The position numbers were made by a program, and so were the translations under genes. Source: Ottelia alismoides (Eukaryota; Streptophyta; Magnoliopsida; Alismatales; Hydrocharitaceae). From it: DNA of 64,000 nt. The notes under the pieces were generated by a model. The model did no database searches. It was not told the origin of the DNA and was given only the letters and a program-made list of their open reading frames with translations. The stretch lies in the NCBI GenBank assembly GCA_037367405.1, contig JAZKJV010005542.1:732501-796500 (forward strand). Reading direction: 5' to 3'. Positions 35,267 to 45,860 of the stretch are shown one piece after another (within the stretch, counting starts at the first letter, position 1; each line of letters opens with the position of its first letter).

Positions 35267-36767
35267 GATCTAGATATGAATGTATTTGTCCAACAATGTG
35301 ATGAGCGCGAAATCTGCCTCTTTAATAATCTAAAATTGTCGTAGTATAGGAGGCAAATTCGGTTCATCAAAAACCACAATCCTTTGAATGTTGTGGAATA
35401 TTTTGCTTGGCAAGTGTACCACGGTCTAACACAGGGAACGATGATTCTCAGTTTCACGATTTTAAATTAAATTAAATAATTAATTAATGTTTGAGCAATT
35501 TATGTGTTGAGAAAATATGCAATGTAGTCAATTGCAATTAGATGTAAATATACAGAGATAGCAGTTCAACACAGGATTTGAGATTAAGATTTTTGCTCCA
35601 AAATATGTTAATCAATGTCCTCAAAATTTATCAGAGATCAACATATATAGATCAAGAGAAATATTCAGAATTAATCCTAGATTGCAAGCGTAATCAATCA
35701 ATGAGAATATCTAAGCATAGAATCTATCCTCAAAATAATGTGATTTAAGTCCCAAAATATTATAATCAATAATTCAAAGGTAATTATTCAATGTAAAGTC
35801 CTCAACTGTGCTCCTGCAAAAGATATCATCAAATTTTCCAAGGAAAATGCGGCACAGATATGTCAAAATTACCCTGCAATTGTCAATAGAGATCCTCAAA
35901 TAGTAATTATCAATAAACAACTCAGATCTATTATGGTATGCTAAATGGTAGAGCATGGAAATAGCTTCAAAATGACTTATTATATGCTGAAAACGGAGTT
36001 CCTGTGAAAAAGATATGATGACATGAAAATTTAGGGACTAAAATGTAATTACAATAAGGTTTTCCTTCAAAAAGGTCCCTAGAGGGTCTTTTATGTAATA
36101 TAGCAAAGTCGGAGGGGCCCCTTTACAATTTACCCCTAGCGGGGGTATATTTGTAATTTCAGAAACATTCGGGGGCTTCGATGCAATTTTTCCACGCGTG
36201 CGTCGGTGCGCCAGTAGGCTCGAACGGCTGGGCTGAGGCTCGGTGCAGGTCGAGCCTATGGTTCGGACACGGGGAACAGGCTCGTAGCCGGACCTAAGGC
36301 TTGGGTATAGAACCTCAAGCTCGGAGCTCCCGAGCCTAGGTGGTGGTGGCAGGAGGCTCGGATGCCCCGAGCCTCGAGGTTTGAAAGGCGACTCGGGGGC
36401 GACACGTGGCAGCTCTGGAGCCGTTGGATCAAGGCCCACCGCCCGATCCAACGGCGATTGTACATCGCGATGACGGGCGGAGCTGAAGCCGGAGCGGGGA
36501 CGGCGGGGCCTTGCGCATAGGCTGGTGTGTGGTGGAGGCGGGGAGCGGACCAGTCGTAGGAGGCGATGCCGCACCTCGGCTGACACACGACGCGAGGGCG
36601 GCCCGGGTGCTGCAGGGCGGTGGGCGTCGGTGCTTAGGGGATGCTGGGGCGTATGGTGATGGTCGGCGATGGAGTTGTTGAGTTTCGCCTGAGGTATGGG
36701 GAAGCTCGGGTCACCTGCTGGGCATGTGACCTGGGGGCAGGAGAGAGAAGGTGGGGGTAAATGTGGG

Positions 36768-36802
36768 TGCCACGTGGCATGCCCAGGGGATGCCACGTGG
36801 CA
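36768..36802. promoter_or_regulatory. Paired palindromic G-boxes in the LTR of element D
   Basis: TGCCACGTGGCA occurs perfectly at 36768-36779 and again at 36791-36802. A related GACACGTGGC is at about 36401. CACGTG is the plant G-box core bound by bZIP and bHLH factors. In the paired LTR (44488-44525) both copies are altered. Position upstream or within the transcribed part of the LTR is unknown because no TATA box is obvious here. Confidence 0.5.
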
Positions 36803-36870
36803 CTAAAAAATTTCAAATTTGAAGAGGGAAAACGAGATAGAAGAATACCTCGGATCGAAAAATTTCCTTC

Positions 36871-36909
36871 ACGAAAGTTGTTCATCTCGATGAGATCTAC
36901 AACTTTCAT
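36871..36909 (-). other. Hairpin in the LTR of element D
   Basis: Outer arms 36871-36881 and 36899-36909 pair at 10 of 11 positions (GAAAGTTGT with ACAACTTTC). An inner stem CATC-TC-GATG lies at 36883-36892. The paired LTR has the same hairpin near 44590-44625 with an inner stem CGTC-TC-GACG. Confidence 0.6.
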
Positions 36910-37812
36910 GAAAGACCCATGAACGAAAGAGGTCATCTGTGTGAAGTGGTATTTCTGGTGGTTTTCCATGTGTATAAAAAACGGGCTTTTTGGAGTTTTG
37001 TAATTTTTTGGTGGTTTTAGAGAGGATAAAAAATCTAGAAAAATTACTATAAAATACAAGAAAATTATTTACACACTAATCTGATTTTTTTAGATTTCTA
37101 ATAAATAAAAAAATCAGAAAATAAAATAGAAGTGAGAAACACACAATGTTTGTACAGACTCACAACGGTCTCTTGGACTCAGTCAGTTTCTTTGATTTCA
37201 GTTTCAATATGGATTTAGATTTTTGGATTGCTTAATAAAAATTTCATCAGAGAACGTCAATGAAGAAAAAATAAAATTAAAAGATTTAATTAAGTACATA
37301 AAAACTCAGGTCAAAAATAGCAAAAAGTCAAAATGCACCAAAGAGGCCCAAAACCCAACTTTCACATATGAGCTCCGAATTTTACGAAATTGGTCTTGTT
37401 TTGATTCAAATGGAGTACTTTAAAAGTTAATAGACCAAAATAGGACACTGTATGAGGGAGATATGCTCGTTTTAATCCGTCAGATGTAAAATTAGACTTT
37501 GGGAATATTTGACTTTTATTTGAGTTAGTAATTTTTTGTATTTTTTATTTATTCTTGTTAGTAATATCTACACAATGGAGTAGTTTGGGGTCAATTGGAG
37601 TTAGGATGAATTAATTACAAATGCGAGAAGTTAGCGGCTTTTTGGGCTAATTTACAAATGGAATTTTTAATGCAATTATGTATGATGAAATGCGAATATT
37701 ATTCACACATGTATGGACGTTAATAATGCTCTATTAATGATTAAATGCATGTGAATCTTAGGGAACAGAGCCTAATTGACCAATTTTAGCATGATGAATA
37801 CGAGATTCATCA

Positions 37813-37826
37813 TACCCCTATACTTA
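37813..37826 (-). other. Polypurine tract of element D
   Basis: In element sense TAAGTATAGGGGTA precedes TGATGAATC. It has the same core as the tracts of A, B and C. Confidence 0.85.
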
Positions 37827-39044
37827 GACCATGCTCATCCCCGAGCATGAATGAATTCCTGACTGTGCATGTGAATTTTCAAAGCTCAATTCATAGAAGA
37901 TCCTTATTTTGAGTGATCCTAAAATTCTAGGCTTAACCATGCTTTAATCAGAAGGAATCCAACTTTTCTAATTTTTAGACTCTCTGTTTGTACATATAAT
38001 GTAAGGATATGATTTTTAGTGTACTACATTCATGAGAGTCAAGTCGAGACATCACCCAAAGTTCTAATCCAAGAGACTCTCCTCTAGACCAAATCCTCAA
38101 CACTAGGGAATAAGTCTATTCTTTCTTCAGTCAACCGTCTTATTAGTTTGTCAAACTTGAAAGTGTAGATGGACAGCCAGATGATGTAGGGCATAGGATC
38201 GTGTCTAATTTTCTCTCCCTCACATTGGAACAAGGTGCCTCTCGAGCGCCTTAATACTCAACACCAGTATATTTTTATTTTGTTGATCAATGTATTTGTC
38301 ATGAGAATTTGGATTCGTCTGCACTTGTTTGGAGTACACCGGGGTGTTTCTCTTTTGAGTATCTAAGATACCTTCGACACCCATACTTGTATCGCTTACG
38401 ATGCAGAGCCCTTTTATGGTGTCAGCCCGACTCCTTTGTCCTAATTAGCACTTGGTCCAAGTGGAAACTTTGAAAATGTTTGGGAGCGCTCGCCATTGGT
38501 CGAATCTCATTTGTAATTTGACTTTGGATGATAGAGCTTTTTCTTTGATATTTCATATTCTTTTTTTTGTTGTCTAGCTCCACTGCTTTTACCAAAAGTT
38601 GGCACACACTGATCAACAATTTTCATTACGTTTCCTCACACTCGGGCACTTAGGTCAATATTAAAAAGACAGCATATGAACTTGTTCACATACTGGCTAG
38701 GTTTTTGCTGACGCTCAGGTTTTCTGAGGCCTTTATTAACTTTATCTTATCCTTGAGCATCACTAGATCAGATCTAAACTCATATCTCTAGTCCTAGTTC
38801 CTCAAGTGATATCTCAACTCATCTCATCAATCATGCAATTATGAAGGTGATTGTGTTGATCATATTCTTTTTGAAGGTGGAGATGAAGAGTACAATATAG
38901 CACTCAAATCTTTCAAACCAGGGAAGTGTGGATAATTAAGTTCAAAACCCTAATGACTAAGGTTGGCTAACTCAGAATCTCAAGATCTCAGAAATGAAAT
39001 GTCCTAAAAAATCCTTAAGCCTTGAGTGATAGTGAATGTGTCAG

Positions 39045-39084
<40 letters not shown>

Positions 39085-39302
39085 GTATGTATGTATGTTT
39101 GTATGCATGTATGAATGTATGTATGTATGTATGTAAGTATGTGTGTGTGTGTGAAAACATTTTTTTATTTTTTTTGTTTTTTTTTCAAAAACATGTATTA
39201 TACACATAATATACACTACTTGTACCCATCCTTGTTGTTAGATAAAAACGATTAAAGTACAAGCTATGGATAAAGTAGATAGAATATATACAAACACACC
39301 CC
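37827..39302 (-). other. Non-coding 3' region of element D
   Basis: No convincing frame. The PPT-proximal part (CTCATCCCCGAGCA near 37835) matches element C at 17780. It ends at a simple-repeat tract and the hairpin pair. Confidence 0.6.
39044..39153. repeat. Compound (AT)n-(GTAT)n-(GT)n microsatellite
   Basis: About 35 bases of AT, then GTAT units with single-base variants, then GT. It lies in the 3' non-coding part of element D. The alternating purine-pyrimidine composition makes it prone to slippage. Confidence 0.92.
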
Positions 39303-39457
39303 TCTATACTTAGCGCGTGCTATGTCCTGATGGCATAAAGTGAAATGTAGATATCGTTCGTACTAAGTATAGATGGATTAAAAACAAAGGAAGAGAAGTG
39401 TAGTATAAACAATGGTACCGGTCCCCCTATACTTAGGCTCAGGTCAGCCTAAGTATA
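39303..39457 (-). repeat. Two PPT-like hairpins of element D
   Basis: Inner pair: TATACTTAGGCT (39428-39439) and AGCCTAAGTATA (39446-39457), a perfect 12-bp inverted repeat. Long pair: 39303-39316 with 39358-39372. In element sense the 3' arms run on into AAGTATAGGGGGA and AAGTATAGAGGGG, copies of the PPT. The position just after the coding region is the same as in A and B. Confidence 0.75.
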
Positions 39458-39507
39458 TTCGGATAATTACAAATGGGGAACAGGGGTAGATTTGCAGATG
39501 TACAAGA

Positions 39508-41716
39508 TCAAGGAGGTTTGCGACGGACCTTCTTGCGGGAGTGTGGAGGGAGATAATATGAAGATGTGAAAGGCGATGAAGAGGGGGTTGATGAAGAAGA
39601 CCAACCATCGTTGGAGTCGTCCTCAGTGGAATAGTAGCCGTCTGTAGAGGATCTCCAACTTTTGTTGATCAGAGGTAAGTGCCCATGGATCAGAGCAGTA
39701 CCTATTGTAGTTATCTGATGAACTACATCAGGACCGGACAAGGACTCTTCAAAAATCACCTGGTGACTAAGGTCAAAGGTGAATTTCTTGGTCGATTTGT
39801 TTCCTTGGGAAGTGTTGCGAGGAAGTTGGGCAGTCTTCATCTCCATGTCTTGAGTAACCGATGTGGCATTCGTGAGTTCCTCATCAGATGAATCCCCGTA
39901 AAGTCGACCAATTTTTGAAGGGTCATGCGCTGCTTCGGTCGAGGGAGATTGTTCCTGGTGATTTTGTGGTTTATGGCTGGGGGTGTTGATGTCACTTCCG
40001 GATGATTGTGAATTTTGGTGACATCGGTTGTTTCTGGAGTCGGTTCCTTATATGGTTCAAGTATCTCATGAATTACTGTAGACTCAAAGATTGGACCACT
40101 CAAATAATCGTGGTGATCTTCAATAATATGGTCCAATTCTTCATAAGCTCCAAAATATTGATTTTTCCTAGGAGCAGTGATAGGGTGGTGAGAATTCGAA
40201 TTTTGTCCAACTGTCAGTCTTTTAGGTGACTCTCCTAGGGTTTGTATCAGTGTATCATGCAGAGATGTTTGATAATGTGAAATATTTCTCTCATGATCAT
40301 AACTGTCGGTTTTAAGTTGGTTTTTCTCAAAGAAGGTTGTGTCATTGGGGGTTTGTTCATTGTGGTCCTAGTTCGGGAACTTGAATCCTGAGTCTTACAA
40401 TCGACGATCGCCTTAGTGGAGGCTAAGAACGGCTTTCCTAAAATGATAGAAGACTCAGACAACCTTTCGAGGTGCTCAATGTCAAGGACTATAAAGTCCA
40501 CTTTATGTCTATCACCCCGAAAGTTTACGACAAGCGAAATGATCCCTCATGGCCTATTCGTGGATCGATCAGGCAATTGAACGATCGCCCTAGTCTTTTT
40601 GAGTTGTCTGAGTTTGAATTTGTCAAAGACAGACTTGGGGAGGATGTTTAATGTGGATTCGTCGTCTAACCGAACATGAGTGAATAAAGTATCCTCAATT
40701 TCACATGAGATCCGAGTCGACGACTTGACTTTGCGGCTTTTGATTTTATGATTCATCGCCAAAGAACTAGAAATAGATATGACATGATATTCAGTTCTTG
40801 ATCTTTTCTTGCCCGTATTTTTGGGATTTAGTAGACTCTTCACATATCTCTTAAGATAGGGCACATATTCTATGGCTTTGATTAATGGAAGCTCTAAGAT
40901 CAGACTCTTGCAAAATGCTTCCATTTCAAAGGTGTCCAAATTTTTTGAATTTTCAAATTGTTCAAATTTTTTATTATTTGTTGTGATATGGTTAGTAGGG
41001 GGGTCAGAGGTTAGTGGTGGTTGTGCCTAATTGTGATAATCCAGTGGTTTACATGGTGGTAGCCTCACTTCTTTTGAATTCTGCATAGACGGGATGAGAT
41101 CGTATATTCTCTCAGTTAAAGTGTCTGCTCTATGATTAATCTGAGAAATCTCATCCTCAAACATCTCATGACTAGTAATTGAACAATTATTCTCCACGTG
41201 TCGTGATTATGTCATGTAACCTCGAGTAGAGTATTGATTGTTCATCATCATTATGGTCTGGTCATGAGTTATATTTCCTTGACTTTGGTTTTCTCGTGGA
41301 TTGTTGAAGGAAAATTGATTGTACTCAAGAGGATGGTCATCGTGAGTAGGGGATGGTCCAAGAGGCTGTGAGATCATAGTAACCGGAAGTCGTGTTCTAC
41401 TGTCAATATCGGTCACTCTATTGTTCATCCTCAATTCTGGTCTCTCTTTTATGTCCATAAGATTGTCAGAATGTGAGAGAGGGCTATTCCAAGAAGAAGT
41501 GTGGTCATAGGGTGGGATGTATGGGCGGGAAGAGAATGATAGCTGAGGGTAACTTGATTTGAAGATCAGATCCTCCTGAGGAGTGTGAGAAGAAGGATAT
41601 CGGGACAAGGTCGTGGAGATCGGGAAAGAAGACCACTGTGCCGACATCTTCTCAGGGGGGATGGAATGATCACCGAACCGTGAGTTTCTTGCGATTGCAA
41701 GGTCTTTGACGTACAC
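39508..41716 (-). pseudogene. Protease-only polyprotein of element D, broken
   Basis: 41716-40247 is one minus-strand frame interrupted by stops at 41207-41209, 41027-41029 and 40547-40549. The N-terminal 170 residues (41207-41716) are Ser/Pro/Asn-rich and unrecognised. After a helical middle (TERIYDLIPSM) comes a retropepsin-like domain: VRLDDESTLNILPKSVF (about 40660), then DFIVLDIEHLERLS and SIILGKPFLASTKAIVD (40390-40500). The active-site Asp is kept but the following Gly is replaced (DDE for D-x-G). A frame change leads into 39837-40136 (acidic, EPYKEPTPETTDV), and another into 39508-39846, ending in a Ser-rich tail and RKKVRRKPP. No Gag signature, zinc knuckle, RT or integrase is visible. 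It would presumably be a structural or processing protein. Confidence 0.7.
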
Positions 41717-42963
41717 AAATCAAACACAAAACAAATACGTTGATTTACCAACTCAACACTGGTGAAGGCACGTTAGGGTTCGGCCGCTTACCTTTTCAGT
41801 TTTAATTTAATGACAAAACAATCTTTAAAATTAAGCGGAGCTGTTAGGTGCCAAAATATTTCACAAAGTATGTCCCGAGTTCATACAATTAGTTGCACCT
41901 ACTTTTTGCCAGTATTGGTGTAAGTACGGACCGTTTAAACGGTTACCCGTGTTACTTGAGAACGGAGCCTTTCGTAGTGTCCTCTAAACCACCTACTCTG
42001 CTAAGGGAAGTCGGACCATAAACGACTACCCAAGACCCTCAGTGAAAAGTAGCTAATTGTTTTTTAAATCAGTAGTCTGAATGAAGCATTTCGATTTTTG
42101 GCTATGTCCTAGGGTTTGCGATCTTGTCCTTACAAACAACGAGTGGGTTTCTCTCCACCAAGCACAAGTTAAATTTTTTCAGGTTTATTTACAGTCACCT
42201 TGATTAACAGTCATGATTTTAAATTGAGGTTATCACTGACATTAAGTGAGCACAAAAATTCATGCCTAACGAACAATCCCAATTCCTTTAAATCTAATGT
42301 TGTAAAACTTGAGGACGGAGAATCGAAAAAGCCGATGCAAACGTAAATCAATGATGCATGCTTAAGAAGAAGACTTATAGTTAATCCTCGTGTTCTTCAT
42401 GCGGGATGCAAGACAAGGAATTTAAAATTACACTAAATGATATGCACTGATGAAAAACGCCCTAAGCAGATAGTTCTATTAGCGGGAAGAATTGATTTCA
42501 AAATTTGGCTAATGTTGAACGATCTATAGTGCATATAGTTAGTGAGAGTGTTATCTAAGAATTACGAGCACAATCAATGGTAAACACAAAAGCGTATATG
42601 TGCCTAAGTCCTACGCCACTCCAGTCGGGTCCCAACCACACAGAAGGGGTTGAAACAGACCCGACACACCAAGAAATGTTCGTTCTGAATTATTACAAGG
42701 GTTCAAAGAGAGGGACCCTGAGAATAATGCGAAAATTAAATCTAGACTAAACACTCTCTCTCATACACAAAAATGCAATTCTTCGTCCTTGCAAATCCTC
42801 GATTAGATCCCAAAATTTTTGCTGCTAGTAGTCTGCAAAGAGAGAATTTACGGTTAGTATCTGAAGTAAGAGAGAAATGCAGAATAAAATACCAAAAAAC
42901 GATAACAAAATTAATTTTACAAAAATAATTACAAAAATTATTAAAACCCTAAAAATTTGTCAT
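41717..42963 (-). other. 5' leader of element D
   Basis: No coding frame. It contains GAAAAAGCCGATGC (42325-42338) and ATGATGCATGC (42351-42361), matching the leader of element A. Other shared phrases include CTCCTAA/GAACGGAGCC-like blocks near 41960 and TGCCTAAGTCCTACGCC near 42600 (compare 10865-10920). Confidence 0.6.
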
Positions 42964-42981
42964 TCCCCGATAACGGCGCCA
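42964..42981 (-). other. Primer binding site of element D (tRNA-Asp type)
   Basis: In element sense TGGCGCCGTTATCGGGGA begins two bases inside the LTR end. It differs from the element A site at one position (G for A). Confidence 0.88.
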
Positions 42982-42983
42982 TT

Positions 42984-45534
42984 AGATGAGCGTGAAATCT
43001 GCCTCTTTAATAATCTAAAATTGTCGTAGTATAGAAGGCAAATTCGGTTCGTCAAAAACCACTATCCTTTGAATGTTGTCGAATATTTTTACTTTGCAAG
43101 TGTACCAAGGTCGAACACAGGACGATGATTCTCAGTTGCGCGGTTTTAAATTAAATTAATTAATTAATGTTTGAGTAATTTATGTGTTGAGAAAATATAT
43201 AATGTAGTCAATTGCAATTAGATGCAAATATACAGAGACAACAGTTCAGCATAGGATCTGAGATTAAGATTTTTGCTCCAAAATATGTTAATCAATGTCC
43301 TCGAAATTTATCACATATCAACAGATATAGATCAAGAGAAATATTCAGAATTAATCCCAGATTGCAACTATAATCAATCAATGAGAATATCTAAGTATAT
43401 AATCTATCCTCAAAATAATGTGATTTAAATCTCAAAATATTATAATTAATAATTCAAAGGGGATTATTCAATGTAAAGTCCTCAACCGTGCCCCTACAAA
43501 AGAAATCATAAATTTTTCCAAGGAAAATGTGGCACATATATGTCAAAATTGCATGCATTTGTCAACAAAGATCCTCAAATAATAATTATCAATAAATAAC
43601 TCAGATCTGTTTGCAAGCTATGCTAAATGGTAGAGCATGAAAATAGCTTCAAAATGACATATTATATGCTGAAAATAGAGTTCGTATAAAAAAGATACGA
43701 TGACATGAAAATTCAGGGACTAAAATGTAATTAAAATAAAGTTTTCCTTCAAAAACGTCCGTGGAGGGGCTTATCTGTAATATAGCAAAGTCGGAGGGGC
43801 CCCTATGCAATTTACCCCTAGCGGGGGTGGGGGGATATATTTGCAATTTCAAAAACTTTCGGGGGCTTCAGTGCAATTTTCCCACACGTGCGTGCGTCGC
43901 ACGTGCGCCAGCTGGCTCGGACGGTTGCGCTTAGGCTCGGGGAGGTCAAGCATGTGGTTCGGACATGAGGCACACGCTCGTAGTCAGACCTATGGCTCAG
44001 GTGTTAAACCTCAAGCTCGAAGCTCCCGAGCCTAGGTTGTGGTGGCTGGAGTCTCGGATGCCCCGAGCCTCGTGGTTCGGAAGGAGACTTGGGGGTGACA
44101 CGTGGAGGCTCTGGAGCCGTTGGATCTAGGCCCACCGCTCGATCCAACGGTGATTGTACATCACGATGACGGGAGGAGCTGAGGTCGAAGCGGCAACGGC
44201 GTGGCCTTGCGCGTAGGATGGTGTGTGGCGGAGGCAGGGAGCGGACCGGTTGTAGGCGAGGAGCGGACCGGCCGTAGGAGGCGATGCTGCACCTCGGCCG
44301 ACACACGGTGCGAGGGCGGCTCGGGTGCTGTGGGCCGGTGGGCGTCGTTGCTTAGGAGATGCTTGGGCGTATGGTGATGGTCGGCGATGGAGTTGTTGAG
44401 TTTCGCCTAAGGTATGGGGAAGCTCGGCTCACGTGCTGGGCACGTAACCTGGGGGCCTGGAGAGAGAAGGTGGGAGTAAATGTGGGTGCCAAGTGGCATG
44501 CCTAGGGGCATCCACGTGGCACCAAAAAAATTTCGAATTTGAAGAGGGAAAAGAGATAGAAGAAGACCAGGGATAGAAAAATTTCCTTCACAAAAGTTGT
44601 TCGTCTCGACGAGATACAACTTTCATGAAAGACCCATGAGCGAAAGAGGTCATCTGTGCGAAGTGGTATTTCTGGTGGTTTTCCATGTGTATAGAAAAAC
44701 AACTTTTTGGAGTTTTGTAATTTTTTGGTGATTTTAGAGAGGATAAAAATCTAGAAAAATTAATATAAAATACAAGAAAATAATTTACAAAAAAATCTAA
44801 TTTTTTGGATTTTTAATCAGTAAAAAAATCAGAAAATAAAATAGAAGTGAGAAACACACAATGTTTGTACAGACTCACAACAGACACTTGGAATCAGTCA
44901 GTTTCTTTGATTTCAATTTTAATCTGGATTTAGATTTTTGGGTTGCTTAATAAAACTTTCATCAAAGAACGTCAATGAAGAATGAATAAAATTAAAAGGG
45001 TTAATTGTGTACATAAAAACTCAGGTCAAAAATAGCAAAAAGTCAAAATGCGCAAAAGAGGCCCAAAACCCAACTTTCACATATGAGCTCCGAATTTTAC
45101 GAAATCGGTCTTGTTTTAAAGGTATTTGAAAATGGAGTAATTTAAAATTGAGTAAACCAAAATCGGACACTGTATGAGGGAGATATGCTCATTTTAGTCT
45201 GTCAGTTGTGAAATTAAACTTTGGGATTTTTTGACATTTATTTGAGTTAGTATTTTTTTTGTATTTTTTATATATTCTTGTTAGTAATATCTACACAATG
45301 GAGGTGGTTTGGGGTCTATTGCAGTTAGGATGAATTAATTACAAATGTGAGAAGTTAGCGTCTTTTTGGGCTAATTTACAAATGGAATTTTTAATGCAAT
45401 AATGTATGATGAAATGCGAATATTATTCACACGTATGAATGCTAATAATGCTCTATTAATGATTAAATGCATGTGAATCTTAAGGAACAGGGCCTAATTG
45501 GCCAATTTTAGCATGATGAATACGAGATTCATCA
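42984..45534 (-). repeat. 5' LTR of element D (2551 bp)
   Basis: It pairs with 35299-37812. The LTR base expected to be T at 42984 is A here. The GC-rich island (43870-44460) is conserved, but its sense frame is broken (44004-44306, 44407-44619), unlike the partner LTR. It also contains a short tandem duplication GGAGCGGACCGG near 44236-44275 that the partner lacks. Confidence 0.92.
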
Positions 45535-45860
45535 CAATGCATTTCTGTTGGGATACATGTCCCCCAGCACTTGTTACACTATGAGCTGTTGACTCTAACA
45601 CATCCGCCCCTGAGTGATGGCCATCAGCTGAGGTCCTCACAATGAGGTTATCAACCAATGAATAAGGCAGGACGTGTGGCGTATACTCGTGGCAGCATTC
45701 ATACACCCTCCCCCGTCCCATCAGATGAGGCTTCAGTTATATGTCAATCCATGGAGTTATTATCCGATGGGTATCCCATTATATAGTCTTTCTTTTTCTT
45801 ATGTTTCAAGTGAAGTTAGTAAATATTTTCTATGAATTAAAATATTCAATTCAAGTATAC
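45535..45860. other. Target-site flank, no recognised gene
   Basis: It begins with the right CAATG duplication. Sequence complexity is high but no frame is supported. Confidence 0.4.

Larger units (their letters stand above)
35299..37812 (-). repeat. 3' LTR of element D (2514 bp)
   Basis: In element sense it starts TGATGAATCTCG at 37812 and ends ...CGCTCATCA at 35299. It pairs with 42984-45534 along its whole length; in the first 180 bp compared by eye about nine in ten bases agree. It has an AT-rich 5' part, a GC-rich island (36180-36800) with a 252-codon sense frame (36038-36796), and an AT-rich 3' part. Confidence 0.92.
35299..45534 (-). mobile_element. Non-autonomous Athila-related LTR element D, structurally complete
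   Basis: Target duplication CAATG lies at 35294-35298 and 45535-45539. LTRs are 35299-37812 and 42984-45534, the PPT 37813-37826 and the PBS 42964-42981. The 5.2-kb interior encodes a single long broken frame with a retropepsin-like domain (39508-41716). No RT, RNase H or integrase motif occurs in any frame. The LTR ends, PPT core, Asp-type PBS, leader box and 3' hairpins are shared with the coding elements A and B, so mobilisation in trans by such a relative is the simplest reading. Confidence 0.9.

Noticed and set aside
39044..39153. Regular short repeats that could suggest a CRISPR-like array
   Set aside because: The units are 2-4 bases with no unique spacers. It is a microsatellite in a plant retroelement.
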